A stretch of 64,000 nucleotides of DNA from Plectrocnemia conspersa (lineage: Eukaryota; Arthropoda; Insecta; Trichoptera; Polycentropodidae), in contig VTFK01000020.1 of the NCBI GenBank assembly GCA_009617715.1, forward strand, positions 744,001-808,000. Reading direction: 5' to 3'. The stretch's first letter is position 1, and every line of letters starts with the position of its first letter. Both the position numbers and the translations under genes were made by a program. Of this stretch, positions 35,161 to 47,459 are shown piece after piece. Under the pieces are notes generated by a model, which did no database searches, had not been told where the DNA came from, and saw only the letters and a list, made by a program, of their open reading frames with translations.

Positions 35161-36420
35161 AAAAAATAATATTATATTTAAATCTCGTCAAATATAATAA
35201 TAATATGTTTTTAAAAATAACCAGAAGAACTATAATTTTAATACATTTATTTAATTAAAATATTCGTTATAGTTAAAATTATTTCTCTAAGTCTAATGGA
35301 TAATGTAATTTTCCTTAATTAATAAATAAATCAATGTTTTTAGAATATCCAGAAATATAATTGTAAATAAATATAAAAATTAACATTGAGAAAAATAATA
35401 AAAAAAAATAATTAATGATTTAGACCTGAATTAATTTATTTTGTTAGTATTTTAATATATTTTTTTATTTCTATATATCATATATGTACATGTGTAAAAA
35501 AATTATTAAATTGTATATTGATAGTGAATCTATATATCTATACAATATTATTTATTTATATAAATTAAGAATATTGTGATCTATCAGGTTACCCCAATGC
35601 GTCAAAAACAATACATAGCATTATTATTTTATTACTCAAAAAATATATTAAAAATAAAACATAACAAGAAACAATAAAAAATCATAAATTTTAAAATAAA
35701 ATGTTATGAACTGGACCAGCTCCTCGTAGCTGACATTAAACAGATTATGTATTTTGGTTTTTTTTATGCTTAAATCAAACCTGAATTATTTATTTAGTTT
35801 ACAATAATCAAAGTTTTAAGTATACAGGTACTAGTAATCAATTGTATTAGTAAACATCAAGCATACTGTACTTATAATCAAATTAAATGTGCCTCACGAT
35901 TGCCTAAATTTTCTATTTAAATATTTTAAAAAGTTATTGTAATGCATATATATTTAAAACTAACAAATTGAAGTCCTTGTTGTTGATTTTTAATGAGTAA
36001 GGGTAGCAACATACATTTAAAAATAATTTACTATCTACTTTCTAATCAAACTAATTTTATCTCTAATATTAAAACTATCTCAAGTTTGATGTTTGAATTT
36101 AATTTTAGCTTTGTTTTTAATTTGTTAGTTTAAAAATATATTTAATTATTTTAATGGGTATCATACATTAAAAGCTTTTGATTAATTTATAGTACATACT
36201 TTTATATACTCTCCGTTGACGATACTAGCGTGTAAATAAAAACATCCACCGATCCATTTAGCTACGCTGCAATCGCGATTTTGTGACCTTCGCCTTCCAA
36301 TCCAATTATACCAATACACTACACACCCAGTAGCAAAAGCATATTTATTATATTTATTATAGTTAGTTTTAAGAAAATGAGTGGATATTGCGCTGGTGTA
36401 TACACACATAGGTGCATCGT
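35161..36420. other. AT-rich non-coding stretch
   Basis: No gene is seen. A 16-base block GTTACCCCAATGCGTC at 35588-35603 is the exact reverse complement of 10784-10799 and resembles the SINE family 1 tail. Confidence 0.45.
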
Positions 36421-36800
36421 TTTGTTTTGGCTAAGAATTTCCCGGCGGTCTTAAAGGCAGCCATCTCTCCTTAGCGAGTTTGTTCGGAAACGCCGGAAAG
36501 TCTGTCGGCTGCTGGAAGAAGAAGGAGACCTGCTAGATGGCTGGTGGTAGGAGAAGACAGTAGATGAGGGGGAGTGGGTGGAGGTGGAGTGGAAGAAGCA
36601 GGCGAAATTTACAGCGCCACAGGTGGCATTCCCGTGCACAGTCGGCGCCGTTAAGGACCGTAGACCGTAGACCGTAGCTACGACTGCTACGGGCGTAGGG
36701 TGCATGTGCGCCCGATTCTCGATGTGCACACTGCAAACTGTTGCTATGCCCCCCCAGATTGAATCAATAGTTTCCAAACGGTCCATCGCCGCGCGAGGCA
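36420..36800. promoter_or_regulatory. GC-rich pocket with E-box and short tandem repeat
   Basis: The pocket includes an inverted GCCACAGGTGGC (36616-36627) with a CAGGTG E-box of the type bound by Snail-class and bHLH factors. It also has three tandem GACCGTA units (36656-36676) and a purine-rich run at 36515-36600. A minus-strand frame covers it and is listed separately. Confidence 0.35.
36451..36786 (-). CDS. Possible open reading frame, about 111 residues, Ser-rich end
   Basis: On the minus strand an ATG at 36786 in strong context (CGCGGCGATGG) opens MDRLETIDSIWGG and runs to a TAA at 36451. The second half is rich in Ser, His and Pro with a run of Ser, then a basic end (FRRFRTNSLRRDG). 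Third positions are fairly G/C-rich. Against it are low complexity, chance openness in GC-rich DNA and no recognised domain. It could be a first exon or a spurious frame over a regulatory pocket. Confidence 0.25.
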   Translation of the reverse strand: MDRLETIDSIWGGIATVCSVHIENRAHMHPTPVAVVATVYGLRSLTAPTVHGNATCGAVNFACFFHSTSTHSPSSTVFSYHQPSSRSPSSSSSRQTFRRFRTNSLRRDGCL

Positions 36801-37615
36801 CTTGCCAAACTTTAGGGGGTGCTGTGGATTTTTTACATTTTCATTGTTTCATGGTACTATAGGACCAAAATGGCAGTCACCGAATCATCACAAGAGAGTA
36901 ACACATGAATGTTGTGTGGTCAAAGATGTAAATATTATAATTTGTGCAGTTGGATTATTAAATATTAGACAATGACGGATATAAACGTCATCAGGAATAT
37001 CAGAAAGTTTTTTATATTCAAAGATAAATTTCTGCTTCGAAACAAATATACATGCTAATATTAATTAATTTACTGTACAATATAGCACGTATTTACAATT
37101 CATCGCCATTAAAATCCCAGTTGTTTTTCATTTACACGCACGTGCGATCTTTTTACATTTATAATGTAAGTTCTATAGTTTAAATGTCTAATTTAAACAA
37201 AAATCAGAACGAAGCAAAAATAATATTTAAAACCCAAAAGTTGATGATCCGGTACTCGCACACTTGCTAGCTTCGATACCTCATGACAGTGAAGTACAGC
37301 TAGTCTATATTAATTAAGTTGAATTGATATGATATTTTCATTACAAAGCATATGTTCTAACGAGTTAAACAGGTAATAGACTGATATAGCTGTGAATGTT
37401 TCAACCACATGTAAAATTTGTTATAATTTAGAGATCATTCCAATAACTATTTTAATATCGAAAGTTATGAAAGTTTTTACAACAATTGAAAATTGCTCTT
37501 GTGACTAAACAATTGCGTCATAAATTTAAAGTATTTCACGGACCGCCTAATAGCACATTGTTGAAGTATAAGAAAAAATTGAGTTCAAACTCACTCTATT
37601 TTATTTTAGTGCAAC
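36801..37615. other. AT-rich non-coding stretch
   Basis: No gene is recognised. AAAATGGCAG at 36868-36877 is another GCCAT-type core. Confidence 0.45.
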
Positions 37616-37619
37616 AAAA

Positions 37620-37815
37620 AATGAATACGCTCCGGTGATGTACATTCAGTGTACAAAAAAAAATAATAGTTCTAGACGCGAATTTTTTTACAAATTATTA
37701 TTAATTAAAATTAAAACGTTAAATGGCGATTATATTAAATAAATCAAGCAACTATTCGGCATTTATACACAGATTTTACATACTAATATCATGTACACTT
37801 GATGTACATTACAGG
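37620..37815 (+). repeat. Interspersed repeat family C, copy 3 (partial)
   Basis: The left end carries CTCCGGTGATGTACATTCAGTGTACA, which belongs to family C (positions 37630 on). A second palindromic TGTACACTTGATGTACAT-like motif is at about 37793-37810, so both ends may be present in inverted arrangement. Confidence 0.45.
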
Positions 37816-39690
37816 GCGTCGAAGGATAATCGATAAGCCTGATATAATACCACTGTTGCATTGTAATAATATCATATCAATTTTTTAATTTTTTTTTCAA
37901 TTTATTAACTATCTGTTTATACAATATCCTGTAAATATACTATCATATCAATTTCATTTTAAATGATATATTTTTTAACCATGATTGACTACATCATTTC
38001 AATGCTGATTATTTTATTTTTTAAATTCAACACATGTACACAATTTTATTTTCCAATGTCAACGGTTATGTTAAAGCAAAATTTCAAATATGTTTTATGT
38101 GTTTCAATAATAATATTAGTTAAATACATAAGGGAACTAATTTAAATTTATTTTATGTTATTAATTGAAATCTGCTTTAAATTTCAAGTAACTTTTATTC
38201 TATATTTCAAACCCATAGTTTGAGAGTAGCACGATTGGCTGAAATAACCGGGAGTACAAAGTGTGAAACGGGAATTTTAGGAAGTAATATTGTTAGCCGC
38301 GTATGTAGTTGTTAGCTCGAAGTTTTTACACAACTTCATATACATCTACATACACATATTATTTTTTAAAGAAAACATACATTACGACATGTTTTAATAG
38401 AGGCACAATACTAAACATGTTTATCTCTTTAAAACAATTAAAAAAGTAATTAAAACCGAAGCATTTTTCCGACGCATTCGTTACGTCTGTGTTATTTCGG
38501 TACAAAAATAAATTAGAAAAAAATGAAATAAACAATGTCGCAACAAGTTAATGCACTCGTTAAGAGAACAAAGATAAAATAAAATACAAAATGATACAAA
38601 AGGATAGGAAAAAATAAGATGTAACATCTGGCGCACTCGTGAAGCATTGCAACGAAAGCGCGGTTATGCAATACGTGAAGATTTAATATCGTTTTAGCGA
38701 AAACCCTGAGCACAAGTGCATAAATATTAAACTTGCTACGCGACAAGAGTTAGGATATTTTATAATATTACACATACTGTTATATGTCGTGTGAAATTAT
38801 TTTTTGTGATATTTTAAAAGCGCTTCGTAGATAAAAACGGCATAGGTCAAGTGCAGTATCAGACAAATTGGCACAACAATCAAATTAGTGACGCTTTGAC
38901 TCTAATCAGTTTGCGGTAATTGTGGAATATATTTGCAAAAAAAATCAAAAATATTTATTAAACGATAAGTCGGAAATAATATTTTGATAAATTTCTATGC
39001 TCGGCAACAAGCCATAAGGTCAAATTGTAATATCCGGTAATACTTTTTAAAAGTAATGGTGTTTTCTTATCAGTTTATATTATTTTTACATTTTACACAT
39101 TTATGTATATATAATTATGTACATACGATAATTCAACATGAAGTTGTATTCAATTAAACCTAAACGTAAACTTATTAAAAATATTTTTAAGGACTATTTT
39201 TATTATATAATGTCGTTGTGATATTACAGTCTTAAAATCTCGCTATTTTAGGGAAAGTCACATATAAACTTGTCTTATAAATAAGGGGTAAAAAAAGGAC
39301 ACATAAACAACTATTACGACTGACTTGCCACAAAGATATGATAACATAATTGATATGTAAATTAAACGGTTCATTAAATTTCCACTAATATTTTTAAAAA
39401 TTGTAGACACAAAACATAATTTACTTAAAAAATAATTTTGCTTACATTATTGATTATAAACTACTATGATACAATGAACATAGGAATTTAATTCAAAACT
39501 AAGTACAGTATGACTAAAATTATAATTTTTTAAGTAAAAATAAAGTTAATTCACTTTATTTTTTTATGATCTCCATTTTTATATATGCAATATTTTCTGG
39601 AATTATATTATCTATTCTTGATGCAAAAAATGATATGTATTTTTTGACGCAGATATTTTTTAATATTTGTTTTCAAACTTCATATTTCAC
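37816..39690. other. AT-rich non-coding stretch
   Basis: A small less-AT pocket near 38630-38720 has no supported frame. Nothing else is recognised. Confidence 0.45.
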
Positions 39691-39699
39691 TGTGACACT

Positions 39700-40540
39700 T
39701 TTTTTCACTTCAGTTCAAGATTAACTATCATAAATGAAGTGCTGTTATATTTTTTTTAATAATTGTCAATAAAAGCACTAATTTCACTGTAGTAACAAAA
39801 AAAATAATGTGTGCGTAAAGGATAAAAATCAACTAATACAAAAGTGGTTTATAAAATTCTAATCTAAAGATGATTAATCATGTACCGGAGGGCCTTAAAA
39901 GCCATTTTAAAGACATGTTAAAGGAGAATGCACTGAATATATTGAAGAATTTCGATGGTATTGGAATAATTTTGCGGTACGATATTTGGACTCCTCGTCA
40001 GCTGTGAGTCGCAAAGCTTATTGACCGTATTACTTTAAGTGAAAGACAGAAGTACTTGCCCTTTTTGTATTAATTAGTAACTGAAGATAAAAATGGATTA
40101 TTTACAGCATGTGACAATGCTTACAACAATGTGACAAAAGTAAAATCCATGCAAATCCATACAGTAATAATATGAGCGTAATAAACGCAACCAAAGAATT
40201 ACAGACGAATATGATTGTTTATAAATAATAAAATTAAGCACTGTTCTTAACTGATGAACAGAAAGAATATAATTTTGATAAGCATCCACCATATACTCTA
40301 GACCTTGCTCTTTTTAATCGTCATTTGGAAAGGACATTTAATTTTTTTATAGATTATAAAAAAAAATTATGAAGAAGAGATAAAAAAAACATGAAAATTT
40401 AATTTATTTAGATAATTAAAAAATTGAATCAAAAGAGCGTTTTTTTAATAATGCTATAATAAGCATTGAAAAAGAAAAATAAATAATCGCATATCATTTA
40501 CACAACTGATTATTTGTGCTACATTTTATTATTATTATTG
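39700..40540 (+). mobile_element. mariner-type transposon relic, second copy of a different lineage
   Basis: The decayed transposase at 39870-40470 defines the element. Terminal repeats are not recognisable, so the limits are approximate. The element differs from the relic at 28150 in all conserved blocks, so it is a separate lineage. Confidence 0.5.
39870..40470 (+). pseudogene. mariner transposase pseudogene
   Basis: In order the plus strand gives RYDIWTPRQL (the WVPHEL block of mariner transposases), LIDRITLSERQ, PFLY then LVTEDK (the TGDEKW block with the first catalytic D), and after a large gap HPPYTLDLALFNRHL (the HPPYSPDLAPSDYHLF block with the third catalytic D). Near the end comes FFNNAIISIEK (the FFxxGIxxLPERW block). 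The second catalytic block is missing. Stops and frame changes interrupt every part, so the gene is dead. Confidence 0.7.
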
Positions 40541-41180
40541 TATGTGCAAAAACATTACATTACAATTTTCCTATACATTACTATTCATAACAATATGCTT
40601 TTGACTTATTATTGTAATTTTATTATGCACTCTAAATTCATGAACTTCTTTGAAAACAAAAAAAAATACATGTAAAAGTAATCACTAGTTTCTTAATTAA
40701 ACTACCATGTAAATCCACAGCGTACAATGGCAAATTCAAAACTATGCAATTCTTAAAGCTTTTGATGAAATTATTGCATTAAGCGTAAACTTTAAAAGCA
40801 GAAACTTATTAATCGGTATAAATTTTAAGGGATTAGCGCTTGGTGCAGTACGTACGTGACAATAAGCGGACGCATAAAACAAATATTTCTGAATTTTTTA
40901 AATGGTAAGTGCTAGTATATATTGTATTAACAGCACTCTTAAGATGCTATTAGAAATAATAATTCCTTTGTGTCAGTCATAAATTAATAAGAATTTGCAT
41001 ACCGAAACACACGCTTAAAACCCCATGCAATTGTTAAACGCATTACTACACTTTATCTAAAACTAATCCAATCACACTCACAGTTTAACGTGATTGTAAG
41101 CTAGCCCAAAGCCATAATAATTTGCTCATGTGTGTAAAAGTAGATACAATATCAATAATTTTAACTAAAGCATTTTCACG
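40541..41180. other. AT-rich non-coding stretch
   Basis: I see nothing beyond AT-rich sequence. Confidence 0.45.
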
Positions 41181-41199
41181 TGAGCTTGTACCAACTTGA

Positions 41200-41300
41200 A
41201 CTAATATGAGCCGCCAACATATGACAGATAAAGAAGATCGAAGAAGCAGTCGCTTCTCTCTTCACGTCAAACCTAGACCAGCTCAACGTGTGAAATTTAG
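41200..41300 (+). repeat. Interspersed repeat family D, copy 3 (partial)
   Basis: AGAAGCAGTCGCTTCTCTCT followed by tcacgtcaaacc matches 12798 and 23987 in its core. The tail is not conserved. Confidence 0.4.
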
Positions 41301-41930
41301 ATCTTACATAAATTGTTACAGAATAATAATTATTACCAAGATACTTTGTCTTATATACATATTATAAGGCAGTAACTTATTAATAAAGTAGCAATACAGC
41401 AGAGTAAAAAATTGTTGTAGTGTTATTAGTTATAATAAAAAAAATCGCTACTCATTACAATCCATTGCTTATATATGTTATATGTAATTAAACATATGTA
41501 TGTTTTTGTTATATTATAGTTCTCGTTGATAAAAATGTTATGTTAAAAAAGCATTATAGAAAATAATTGGATAAAATATCAATAAAGAAAAGTCTATTGT
41601 TTATGAATAATGCAAAATGTGTGCGATATTATAATATTAATGATGTTTTGATTGAAATATACGATCTATTAATAATTGTTTATTATAGTTTATCATTCAA
41701 TTTTTTTATATGAATATGTAGTTCAAACCGTATTATAAATAAATGAGTAAAGTAGATCATGATCAAGAGCAAATGTGATATAAGTTATTTTAATCTTGTA
41801 TGTATGCACTTTTTGTGATAAATATTTTCTATCAATAAATGTATATGAAACAAATATCATAGATGTCGTATTTATTTTTTTAATAGAATAGATTATCAAT
41901 GACAGGAAATTGGACAAAAAAGTCAACACT
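41301..41930. other. AT-rich non-coding stretch
   Basis: No feature is recognised. Confidence 0.45.
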
Positions 41931-42560
41931 GCGCGTCAAAAACTTTCAATGACCGTTTTTTGTGCACAAAAAAATGCAACAGTTTCCTACCGGAAGTCTG
42001 CTTTCATGCGAACATTTGCTGCGTTTTGATCACGCGTTTTATTATCACTCATTATATAACACAAACACGTGTGCAGTTTTTAAGTCTAAAAAACGAATGT
42101 TTTTGTATTATCCTACCATTCGTTCATGCGACATTTTCACGTGATGTCCATTCCATATATTTGATAACGAAATAGACAAAGTGAAAATATGCGCATGCAG
42201 CAAAAAATGTATATGGCACACTATGGACGAAAGGTCAGTTGTTTCAAAGTCTATTTTATTCAAATTCTTAACGCACATAGTGACAGAGAAATTGATACGA
42301 ATTGTAGGTATCAATCTTCACAAATTTATTTTTATACATTTGTGTTGAAATTTTGATGCAATCTTCTATATCAAAGGGTCGTTTTGTGGGTCATCTGTCT
42401 GGGTCAGTAATTCTGCGAGATTACTACTTGGCGCAAAACCGCCCACTTTGCGTCTAATCTCGTTGCCGGAAAACGAACCAAAAACAACCTAATTTTTGGG
42501 TTGGTCAGATTGTGGGTGACCTAGTTGAGTAGATAGATAAATGGGTGAGTAACAATAGTG
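41930..42560. promoter_or_regulatory. Moderately GC-rich segment
   Basis: Two less-AT parts (about 41930-42140 and 42370-42550) contain TTCACGTGAT near 42137 (a CACGTG E-box) and a possible plus-strand donor ATGG|GTGAGT near 42545. Frames on the first part overlap on both strands. It is a candidate enhancer or leader exon. Confidence 0.25.
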
Positions 42561-43500
42561 ATTTAAAATAGCTCAAACTATCATTTAAGTATTGAAAATA
42601 AATAAATGTAATTATAAAAAGATGTTTAAAATCTGTCAAATGGATTAAGTTGAATTTTTTTTAAGTGATATTATTATATAAAATATACATATATTTACAT
42701 GAATGTAAAAAATCGAAAATCAGTGACATGTTTACCCACAATAAATATTTATTATTACATTAATGAATAACTAAATACGTGACATACTTAATTTTATACA
42801 TAAATATATTTAATTTAGATAATATTTTAAGTATATTTATTTATGTGGCTTTTTACTACAAATATATGAGAAAATCAAGGTAGTGAGTTTTAAATAGTCG
42901 GAAGAAACATTATCTATATATCATAATTATCTATATATTATATTAGAAACATTATCTATATAATATTTATTATAATATAAAATATTAGGTATACCTAATA
43001 TTTTAAATTATAATAAAATTGCGCTTTAAAAAGAAGTTAAGTTATTTAAAAGAAGCTACATTTTGTAGCTACTTTTATAAAAAAAAAAATATTAATATAT
43101 AATTAAGTATTTTGTAATTTATGGTATAAATATTTTTTATTTTTTATTACAGAACCATTTTTATTCGAAAAAAATGCTGCTGGTAATAAAATATATGTGC
43201 TAAAAAAACTAATTAGCCACATACTTAAATATTTTGCATATACTTTAGTATAAATTAATTGAATTAAGTAATGAATATAATACAAAAAACATAAAATATA
43301 ATACAAAAAAACTTATTAATATGTTTATCCAATTTATTAAATAAAATTTTCAGTCAAAAAGCTATCTATACCGAAAAAATACAAAAAAGCGCCATAAACC
43401 AATCCCTAAATTTTTATGACCAATCGTAAATTCTAACGGATTAGCTAAAACCATTGGAACGGTTGTTCTTATTATTTTTTAAGTGCTATTGTATATGTTA
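42561..43500. other. AT-rich stretch containing a palindrome
   Basis: No gene is seen. Short direct repeats of AGAAACATTATCTATATA near 42900 and 42948 precede the palindrome at 42966-43017. Confidence 0.5.
42966..43017. repeat. 52 bp near-perfect palindrome
   Basis: The centre ATTAGGTATACCTAAT is a perfect palindrome at 42984-42999, and the symmetry extends to 26 bases on each side with a single mismatch. There is no spacer. Such a cruciform-capable palindrome is unlikely by chance even in AT-rich DNA. Confidence 0.85.
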
Positions 43501-43690
43501 CAGTGAATGTATATTTTTCAGTGAGGTTATATTTTTACAAACGTATATAGATTTTCACTAACACTTTCAGTAAAATTCTATCCGCATACATTTTCACAGG
43601 TAGGTTCACTAGCGCCTATCGGATACATGATATTTTTGTTAATGAATTTGACAGTTACGAAACGTCTATTTGCTGATTTGCCTAATAATG
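43500..43690 (+). repeat. Fragments of repeat families A and E
   Basis: gaggttatatttttac and a tccgcatacattttcac-like block recall family A. TGACAGTTACGAAACG at 43649 with the following block matches the family E start at 30456. The association of both families, as at 30456-30865, suggests a second old composite. Confidence 0.4.
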
Positions 43691-43699
43691 GTTCAAAAA

Positions 43700-44540
43700 A
43701 TATAGTTAAATAAATTAAATTTTCTTTTGTGGAAATACATATCTCGCAATGAAAATGTTTTTTGATATAATTTAACTGAAATTATAATATATGCAATTTA
43801 TAAATCATGATCTATACTATAAAACAGAAGATACACGTTTCTGTCTGTTACTAGAATTAGCGGCGTGACATTTGCATATGTCATTATAGCTGTAATTTTT
43901 AAATCAACTGTGCTATTTTCATTTTTCAACTTTTATTTATTAAAGACAATTACATGCTACTGCAGTACGTGGCAATTAAAGCAATGAAGAAACTAAACAG
44001 CGACTTGCTGACGACCAATTACGTGCTACTGTAATATGTGAAAAAAATATATTAAAAATTATGCGCATAACTAAGTATTGAAATAAATTTGTAAAACAAT
44101 AATGTAATATAGTTTAATATGTTGAAAAGTATCATTATAAACGATTGATTTTGTAAACATATTTTACAACTAATACTGTGTTTATAAAATACGTTTGAAG
44201 GAAAGAAAAAATCGAATAATGAAATAATAATAGGCCTGTATTTATTGGAAAATTTTTATAAAAAAAAGTATATAACGTATATATTTTTTTACTAAATATT
44301 TATATTTGAAAAAATACAATAGCTCTACAAAAATTTAAATTAAAACTATATTTGTATATTATTAATCTGTTGATTATTATTACTAACCGTTTTATTTAAA
44401 AATGATTATTTAACTAGTTGCTATATTATTATATGTGTTTTAAAAATATGATCAAATCCATGTTTATTGTAATCATTTCTAACTATCTATTCAACATTAA
44501 AAACTGAGTTGGTATTTACTAATTTTTCATGCACGAACCA
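43700..44540. other. AT-rich stretch with a possible mobile-element head
   Basis: tctatactataaaacagaag at about 43812-43831 followed by tttctgtctgtta resembles the start of a widespread insect repeat that may be Helitron-related. The evidence is one short motif only. No gene is seen. Confidence 0.25.
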
Positions 44541-44900
44541 CTCAATCGCGCTTGCGATTATATTTTGGCCTTGGAACGACACGATGACGCAACCCATTTT
44601 CCGGTAGTTTTTAGCGCGATCAATTCGCACTGGAAAATTCCTACAGATAAAGCTACAATAAATGCAAAAAATGGACTGTTACACTAAATTTTCTCTGCTG
44701 TGCGCATGCGCAGAACACGCTCGACCAGCGAACGAGGTGAACACCTTCAAGTGCAGATTTATGATCCTGTGTCGGCTATTACTTAATCAATGAGCGCTAC
44801 ACAAATCGCCGCTTCTAAAACGTTTCCATAACAATGTCGACCCGTGACCCTACCCCAGCCAGCCTAGCTGTAAAGCAGTAAAACGTTACGACACAATAAA
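44540..44900. promoter_or_regulatory. GC-rich pocket with a perfect NRF-1/Ewg site
   Basis: TGCGCATGCGCA at 44701-44712 is the exact palindromic consensus bound by NRF-1 and its insect relative Erect wing, typically found in promoters. The surrounding 350 bp is less AT-rich. No frame or TATA box is convincing, so the transcript direction is unknown. Confidence 0.45.
44701..44712. promoter_or_regulatory. NRF-1/Ewg consensus palindrome
   Basis: The 12-base site TGCGCATGCGCA is a perfect inverted repeat matching YGCGCAYGCGCR. In DNA this AT-rich a chance occurrence is very unlikely. Confidence 0.6.
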
Positions 44901-46200
44901 GCAATTATTTAGCGATATGATGCGCTGTTCGTTAATTTCATTTCAAACAGTGCTGTTTAAAATAATTGCGATTCGAATTGAATTGTATTGGTGTTCAAAG
45001 TTTTGCTTAATTTCACTGTGCAATAAAATTTTAATAACCCAGGTTACATATTATATATGTGAAATTAAATTACAATAATAATGCAAAACATTTCTACACT
45101 TATGTAAATATGCAAAAATTATGTTAAAGAAGTTAAAAACTTATTTCAATAAGCTAATATAATTTATAGACATTTAAGTTATATCTTAAAAAAAAATTTC
45201 GATTAAATGTAAATAATAATATATAATACATAAAAACATTTTTTTACGAATATAAAATAAAAATGTTTGTAAATGAAATTGTGCATTTACTGCATTAAAA
45301 GCATTATAAGATTTTCTTTAAAATATTATTTTTTAGATATCATCGAATTAATAGCAAATTTATGTAAAAAATATATATAAAAGAAAAAGTTTTAATTATA
45401 ATTTTAATTCAAGAACTGATTTAAAAAAAAATGTTTTTCACATTTCAGTGTAAACAGTAAAACATTATATATTATTTTGCTTTATTTTATCTCATTGCTT
45501 TTATTTAAAATTTCTCTGAATTATTTATTATAGGAATCTGTTTCCAAGAATTGAATATAATTTTTTTATTTATTGTTTTCTATGGATTCTGCAAACATAG
45601 CTAAAAGGTTTATATACAATAAATATCAATGCAATAAAAAATGTATAAAAAACATTTAATTACCTTTGTTATAATATTACATAACTACATATTTTTTTAA
45701 TTGAAAAATTATTATGCATAATAATTTCTACCATTGCTTATACTTTTAAATTTCTCGATAGTTAATTTTAATACAATATAGTATAAATAGTAATTTGTCT
45801 TTAACAGTTCTTATTTTTACAATCATACCAAAAAAACTAATAAACTAGTTTATTAACTAATTACGTCTAAAAGTATTTGATATACAAATGTCATTTATTT
45901 TAGATAAGCCGAAAAACATACATTTTTACTAATTGTTTATACTGTAATACTTTAGATGTTTAATATATAATCATTTTTAAATTATTTCCAATAAAATAAC
46001 CATTTTATAAATTTACAAAAATATATACTAAGCTAACACTGGTTTTAATGTATAATATAGAAGTAAATGCAGCTTTTTTGATGTAGTCGATTAATTTATT
46101 TTTTAGCTGTATTTATGACATCTGTGTATTTTTAAGCAACAACTTTTATGAATAACAATAAAACATACCGTTTTGTAATTGCCATATAGTTTTAGTTGGC
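44901..46200. other. AT-rich non-coding stretch
   Basis: No gene is recognised. Confidence 0.5.
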
Positions 46201-47060
46201 TTCTGTGGTAAATTGTTATGAAATTTAATATTAATAAATTTGACTAATATATATTTTAGAAAAATATAACAATTAATATCCACATTTTTTTAATTTAGTC
46301 TTCAAAATATTTACTAAAAAAATATTTGACTGTTTCTGTGATAAAATAAACTTGATATGAGATTAAAATATTTATGCAGTATATTACTTCAATTAATAAT
46401 TTAACACATTAGTTATTAATATTTTTTAATAGGAAAATAAGTTTTGTTAAGTTTTAATGGTTTATTTTTTTATAATCGTCATATTTCCTAATTAATCGCA
46501 ATAAGCTATTTTTAAATGTGCATTTTGAATATTTAATAAGCAGAATATGTTCAAAACAAAAATATACATATATATAATATATACAAAATAGAAAAAACAG
46601 ATATTTAAATAAAAAATATGTTTAAATAGATTTATTTTATCTTCATAACAAAAAAATTGTTATATTTTTAATTAAATTAATAATTGATATGAAGCTCAAT
46701 TTTAGATTTTTATTGATATTTATGATTTTTTAGTTTTATTGAATTTTATTGTATGGGTATTTAATTAAAATATAACTAATATTGAAAAAAAAACATTTTT
46801 TTTTGTTAAATCAGCTATTTTAAAATGCGCTATTTAAATATTAAGAATTGAGTTCCCGAATTTTGCAAAACATTTTTAAAACTTACATATAAATAAAAAA
46901 AACTGCATCTACTTCATAATATAAAGTAAAAATTGATTTATCTTAATTTTGTAGTCAAAACCGATTTTAAAGCTGAATTTTAAGTCTTTTTTAGTTTTGT
47001 TAAGTCTTATTGACTTTTTTTATAAGAATGTTTATTCTAGAATAATAGGTATTCAAGGTT
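46200..47060 (+). repeat. Possible decayed tandem repeats
   Basis: The block TAAGCTATTTTTAAATGTGC near 46503 recurs as TCAGCTATTTTAAAATGCGC near 46811. A block tttagttttattgaattttatt near 46730 echoes one near 46995. Units are too diverged to set a period, so this is weaker than the four arrays listed elsewhere. Confidence 0.35.
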
Positions 47061-47459
47061 GTAAGCACATATATTTTTCTACCCTTCAGTATTCAAACTT
47101 ATAAAATGGATATCGCACGATTTATCAAGAGTAACAAAAAAATAAGTAGTGCACGTATTTTTTAACATAATATAAACATTTTCTATTTCTTTATCTTACC
47201 GTAATAAAAATACTAAAATAAAAAATGATAATGAAATTTTAATAATGTATATAGTCATAAGAAAATCACAAGAAGCAGAAAGTTAAAGATAATATTAATT
47301 AAAAATAATTTGTTTTATAGAAAAGGCTGTACTTATTATTATCAATATACGATAAATACATACATATGCTTAAAAAGTCCAGCACCTATCAATCGCATAT
47401 AAATTTTTGTGAAAAATCACGTTGAAACAATGGCACATAAAATGAAACAAACATAAAAT

